NCBI GenBank assembly: GCA_943788645.1
Contig: CALSRC010000003.1
Span: forward strand, 21,944-85,943
Direction: 5' to 3'
Origin: UA16 sp002292325
GTDB taxonomy: Bacteria; Bacteroidota; Bacteroidia; Flavobacteriales_D; Sanyastnellaceae
DNA: 64,000 nucleotides
The notes under the pieces were generated by a model. It did not search any database, was not told the origin of the DNA, and saw nothing but the letters and a program-made list of their open reading frames with translations. This document shows, piece after piece, positions 60,202 to 64,000 of the stretch. Within the stretch, counting starts at the first letter, position 1. Each line of letters starts with the position of its first letter. Made by a program: the position numbers and the translations under genes.

Positions 60202-60906
60202 AGAATCGACCTACTGTATTGATAACCGGAGCAACAAAGGGCATCGGACGTGCACTTGTTGATCGATTCGCTCCGGCGGCATCCGACTTGCATGTGGTCG
60301 CGCGAAACGTGCAAGACCTCAGGATGCTCAAGGAGGAACTCAGCGCTTTGGATTGTACAGTGCACGTGCACCCTTGTGACTTGAGCGATCCATCTGCGGT
60401 CAAGCAACTCATTGTCGACTTGCAGGAGGAGTTATCCCATCTGGATGTTCTGATCAATAACGCCGGCGTGTATCTACCGGGATTATTGTTGACAGAATCT
60501 GCGGATAATCTGAATTATATGATGCAGCTTAATGTGCTGTCTCAGTACGATTTAGTGCGTGGTCTTCATGCTTTAATGCCGCGAGGTGCACATCTGATTC
60601 ATATGGCTTCTGTTGCTTCACGTAAGCGATTTGACGGCAAGCCTTCGTACAGCATCACCAAAACATGCCACAAGGAATCATGATCGATGCATTTTCGTCA
60701 TGAATTGCGCCCGCTTGGTATTCGAGTGACTTCTGTCATGCCGGGTCCAACCTGGAGTCATTCGTGGGAAGGAGTGGAGTTTCCTGAAAACAGGCTTTTA
60801 GCTGCAGAACATGTGGCTAATGCGGTTTTGGCATGCCTGGGAGCTGCCTCCCGAGGCTGTGATGGAAGAACTGGTGATTCGACCTTTTGACGGTGACATC
60901 GAGTGA
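60198..60906 (+). CDS. SDR family oxidoreductase, frameshifted in this sequence
   Basis: Start ATG 60198 overlaps the FolB-cupin stop (ATGA). Cofactor loop LITGATKGIGRAL, NNAGVY, catalytic Ser in MASVAS and YxxxK as YSITK. After about 60660 the frame is lost by several indels; FRHELRPLGIRVTSVMPGPTWS continues in another frame. Removing one C near 60837 restores ACWELPPEAVMEELVIRPFDGDIE, ending at TGA 60906. Corrected length is about 235 residues. Sepiapterin- or pteridine-reductase-like activity would fit the operon but is not shown by the sequence. Confidence 0.82.
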
Positions 60907-60963
60907 GGAGAAGGCGTGAATAAATCGCGGGTTTTAAAACGCCCGAATCCGTCGTTGCGAGTG

Positions 60964-60975
60964 TATTTTCGGTGG
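60964..60975 (+). promoter_or_regulatory. Leaderless-type promoter of dnaE
   Basis: TATTTTCGGTGG stands directly before ATG 60976: TAnnTTtcG with the recurrent 12-nt spacing. Confidence 0.45.
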
Positions 60976-63900
60976 ATGTTCTTGATTTACGATACGGAGA
61001 CGACGGGATTGCCCAGGGATTGGAATGCGCCGCTAACGGACAGTGAAAATTGGCCCCGATTGGTGCAGTTGGCGTGGCAGCTGCATGATGCTCAAGGTAA
61101 ATTGATCTCAAGAGGGAACCGTATAGTCAAGCCCGAAAGGGTTCACCATTCCATTTACTTCTGCCAAAATTCACGGCATTACGACCGAACGAGCTGAGGC
61201 GGAAGGAGCACCTCTGGTGGATGTACTTGAAGAGTTCAATCAAGATTTGGCAAGGGCATCCTATGTGATGGGCCACAACATCGAATTTGATGTCAATATT
61301 GTAGGCGCTGAGTACCATCGATTGGGAGATCCCATCGAAAAACTCACGGACAAGCCGGTGATTGATTCTAAAAAACGAAGCCACCCGAATTTTGTGCGAT
61401 TCCAGGGGGGGCGAGGGGGTCAATTCAAATGGCCGACCTTGACTGAGCTTCATCAGAAACTCTTCAATAAAGGATTTGGTGAAGCGCATGATGCGGCCTA
61501 CGACGTGGATGCAACGGCTCGGGTGTTTCTTCGAATTGTGTCGATTGCGCGTGATTCAGCGGCCAGAACTGACCGAGCCGGACGCGATTGTGTATGAGGC
61601 GCCTGAATTGAGAGGCGCCGAATTTTAAGGCGGCCCAAGGGCCGGACTCAAGCTCTCCTCCAACAGAAAGCATGCTGGGAGGGGAAGCCAGGAGGAAAAA
61701 GCCGCTTCGCGCTTTCGGAAGACGTGCCTTTTGTCCACTTACATACGCACAGTCAATTCAGCATTCTGCAGGCAGTCAGCAATATCAACGAGCTGGTGGA
61801 AAACCGCTGTTGATCAAGGATTGAATGCCCTTAGCGATTTCAGATCATGGAAACATGATGGGCGCGCGTTCCAATTTGTTCGAGCGGCCAATAAGGCGGG
61901 CATCAAAGCCATTGTAGGCGCAGAATTGAATGTTTGCCGTGACACACACCGATCGATCGACCAAGGACGATGGATATCCCACGGTCTTATTGGCTAAAAA
62001 ACAAGCAGGGCTACCATCATCTGACAAAGCTCAGTTCGAAGGCTTATACGGACGGATTTTTATTATGTACCAACGCATTGATAAGACCCTGGTAGAAGAA
62101 TTCAAATCGGACATCATTGTCACCACAGGCGGACTTTTTGGAGAAGTTCCTTCTTTAATTCTCAACGTGGGAGAGCAGCAAGCAGAGGAGGCGTTTGTAT
62201 GGTGGAAAGATACCATGGGCCCCAACTTCTATGCGGAGATCAACCGACATGGCTTGGAAGAAAGAACAAGTCGTAAACGAGGTGCTTTTGCGCTTTTGTG
62301 CCAAGCACGGTGTGGAATACATCGCGGCCAACAACTCCTATTACACCTACAAAAAAGCAAGCAGAGGCGCATGATATTTTGTTGTGCGTAAAGGATGCGC
62401 AAAACGTGAGCAAGCCCAAGAAATACATGGGCAAAGAGAGGAAGAGAATTCCGCTTTGGTATGCCCAATGAGGAATTTTTACCTCAAGTCTCCGGCTGAA
62501 ATGCGGAAACTGTTTTGCCGACCTGCCAGAAGCGTTGCAGAAGACCCAAACCATTGCTGATGCCTGCGAATCGTATACCTTAGAACGTGATGTGTTATTG
62601 CCCGCGTTTGATATTCCAGAAGAATTCATCGATGCAGCCGATGCGGCTGACGAAGGCAAGCGTGGGGAAAATGCTTATTTGCGGCATTTGACCTACGAGG
62701 GCGCAGGCGATCGTTATTCTGAGATCTCGGATGAAAATTCGGGAGCGATTGGATTTTGAGCTGGAAACCATTGAGCGAACCGGGTACCCTGGGTATTTTC
62801 TAATCGTCCAAGATTTCACGAGGGCTGCAACGAAAAATGGGAGTCAGTGTCGGGCCTGGTCGAGGTTCTGCGGCTGGATCAGCAGTGGCCTATTGTGTGG
62901 GAATTACCAATGTCGATCCGATAGAGTACGACCTGCTATTTGAGCGATTTTTGAATCCTGATCGTGTCAGTTTACCTGATATTGACATTGACTTTGACGA
63001 CGAGGGTCGCAGCAAGGTCATCGATTACGTGATCGAAAAGTACGGTTCCAAGCAAGTAGCTCAAATCATTACGTACGGGTCGATGGCTGCCAAAAGTTCC
63101 ATACGCGACACGGCGCGTGTGCTGGAACTTTCCTCTTCCAGATGCCGATCGAATCGCGAAATTGATGCCGGACATCAGCCTCAAAAAACTTTTTTCGCTC
63201 GACGATAAAACGCTCAAAGAAAAGCTCCGAGGCTCCGAGGGTTTGCAGCAAGGTCAATCAACATCAAAGAGCTGGCCAAGCGGGCTACTTTGGAAGGACA
63301 AACGTTGCAGACAGCGCGGATATTGGAGGGCAGCTTGAGGAAACACCGGCATTCATGCGTGCGGAGTGATCATCACTCCGTCGGATATCACAGATTATGT
63401 TCCCGTGGCTGTGGCGAAGGACAGTGACCTTTCGTGTACCCAATTTGACAACGCCGTAGCTGAGGACGCCGGACTCTTGAAAGATGGACTTTTTTGGGTC
63501 TCAAGACCCTGACAATCATCAAGGATGCCGTTCGCAATGTGAAGGATCGTCATGGCATTGACCTCGACCCCCGATCAGTTTCCGCTGGATGACACCAAGA
63601 CCTATGAGTTGTTTCAACGCGGTGAAACCATTGGTATTTTTCAATACGAATCGGCGGGCATGCAGAAGTACTTGAAGGACCTCAAAACCGACGGTGTTTT
63701 GGAGACCTCATTGCCATGAATGCTTTGTATCGCCCAGGACCGTTGGAGTACATTCCTTCATTTGTCAAACGCAAGCACGGTCAGGAAACCGATCACGTAC
63801 GACTTGGATGCGTGCGAAGAATTTTTGGAAGAGACTTATGGCATCACGGTATACCAAGAGCAGGTGATGCTGCGCTCTCTCAAAAGCTCGCGGGATTTAC

Positions 63901-64000
63901 CAAGGGCGAGGCGGATACGCTCAGAAAGGCCATGGGTAAGAAAAAGGCAGATTTAATTGCCCAGATGAAGCCGCAATTTCTGACACAAGGAGCAGACGAG
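60976..64000 (+). CDS. dnaE: DNA polymerase III alpha subunit with N-terminal DEDDh exonuclease; partial, many frameshifts
   Basis: Replicative polymerase. The N-terminal exonuclease shows LIYDTETTGLPRDW, GHNIEFDVNIVGAEY, GGQFKWPTLTELHQKL and AHDAAYDVDATA (60980-61530). The PHP domain starts HLHTHSQFSIL near 61740. The polymerase core has GPGRGSAAGSAVAYC near 62850, the catalytic PDIDIDFDDEGR near 62975, GIFQYESAGMQKYL near 63635, AMNALYRPGPLEYIPSF near 63715 and TVYQEQVM near 63850. It runs off the right edge. At least ten single-base indels switch frames, far more than elsewhere, as in a poorly covered contig end. The exonuclease-PHP-polymerase fusion occurs in several Bacteroidota. Confidence 0.93.

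Noticed and set aside
61590..61625. GGCGCC inverted repeat as a terminator between an exonuclease gene and dnaE
   Set aside because: It lies within the continuous exonuclease-PHP-polymerase coding region and has no T-run; the fusion is normal for the phylum.
1..64000. tRNA, rRNA, CRISPR arrays, transposases or prophage genes
   Set aside because: Looked for T-loop motifs, spaced direct repeats and transposase or integrase signatures, and found none that stand up.

Overview
The window comes from a Bacteroidota chromosome, most likely a Flavobacteriales/Cryomorphaceae-like lineage, though I cannot fix the genus. The evidence is: promoters of the TAnnTTTG type and few Shine-Dalgarno sites; several secreted proteins with type IX secretion (T9SS) sorting domains; a PorE-like TPR/beta-propeller/OmpA protein; a Bacteroidota-type PEP carboxylase; a CcmE with a CxxxY haem site; and a DnaE with a fused N-terminal exonuclease. 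Coding density is high and no gene-free stretch exceeds about 200 bases. I saw no tRNA or rRNA genes, CRISPR array, insertion sequence or prophage.

Layout. 1-7.9 kb (minus): an SDR cut by the window edge, gyrB, an outer-membrane barrel and a 1026-residue TPR protein behind a structured leader, and a DUF4920 lipoprotein. 7.9-12.5 kb (minus): PorE-like protein, dicarboxylate/amino-acid symporter, aroC. 12.6-15.6 kb (plus): hutI and formiminotransferase-cyclodeaminase, the end of histidine breakdown. 15.6-19.4 kb: trmD-rplS (minus) divergent from ppc (plus). 19.5-31.1 kb (minus): a run of ten or more packed genes, exonuclease-ccmBCDEF-DUF2520-kdsC-yidC-DUF6438-S46 peptidase. 31.1-35.1 kb: a sirtuin, a biotin carboxylase, the small SRP RNA, a DUF4199 membrane protein and a GT2 glycosyltransferase. 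35.1-45.6 kb is the surface/accessory part: a GCTD-repeat, Kazal-like T9SS cargo; mnmA; an ECF sigma factor joined through a chain of mini-ORFs to a membrane-anchored PKD/CHU_C protein; and a 1273-residue CUB/P-domain/PKD cargo. 45.6-54.3 kb: two M1 peptidases around bioY, a GT-C enzyme, ribH, a TPR membrane protein, recF and a DUF721 gene. 54.4-58.1 kb: pentahaem T9SS cytochrome, rimM, and rpsP with about 20 copies of a hexapeptide repeat. 58.2-60.9 kb: a coupled RibD_C / CYTH / FolB-cupin / SDR operon. 60.98-64 kb: dnaE, running off the right edge.

The most interesting signals are these. First, a 14-bp tandem repeat builds four stop/start-overlapping five-codon ORFs between the sigma factor and its probable anti-sigma partner. 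Second, that partner carries T9SS-cargo-type domains outside the inner membrane. Third, the compact pterin-like operon includes a FolB-cupin fusion. Fourth, eight genes share a promoter TA element exactly 12 nt upstream of the ATG, which implies leaderless mRNAs.

Quality warning: trmD, the S46 peptidase, one M1 peptidase, the SDR at 60.2 kb and above all dnaE contain single-base frameshifts, several in homopolymers. Because trmD and dnaE are normally essential, I read these as sequence errors, worst towards the right edge, and annotate the genes as single frameshifted coding regions.
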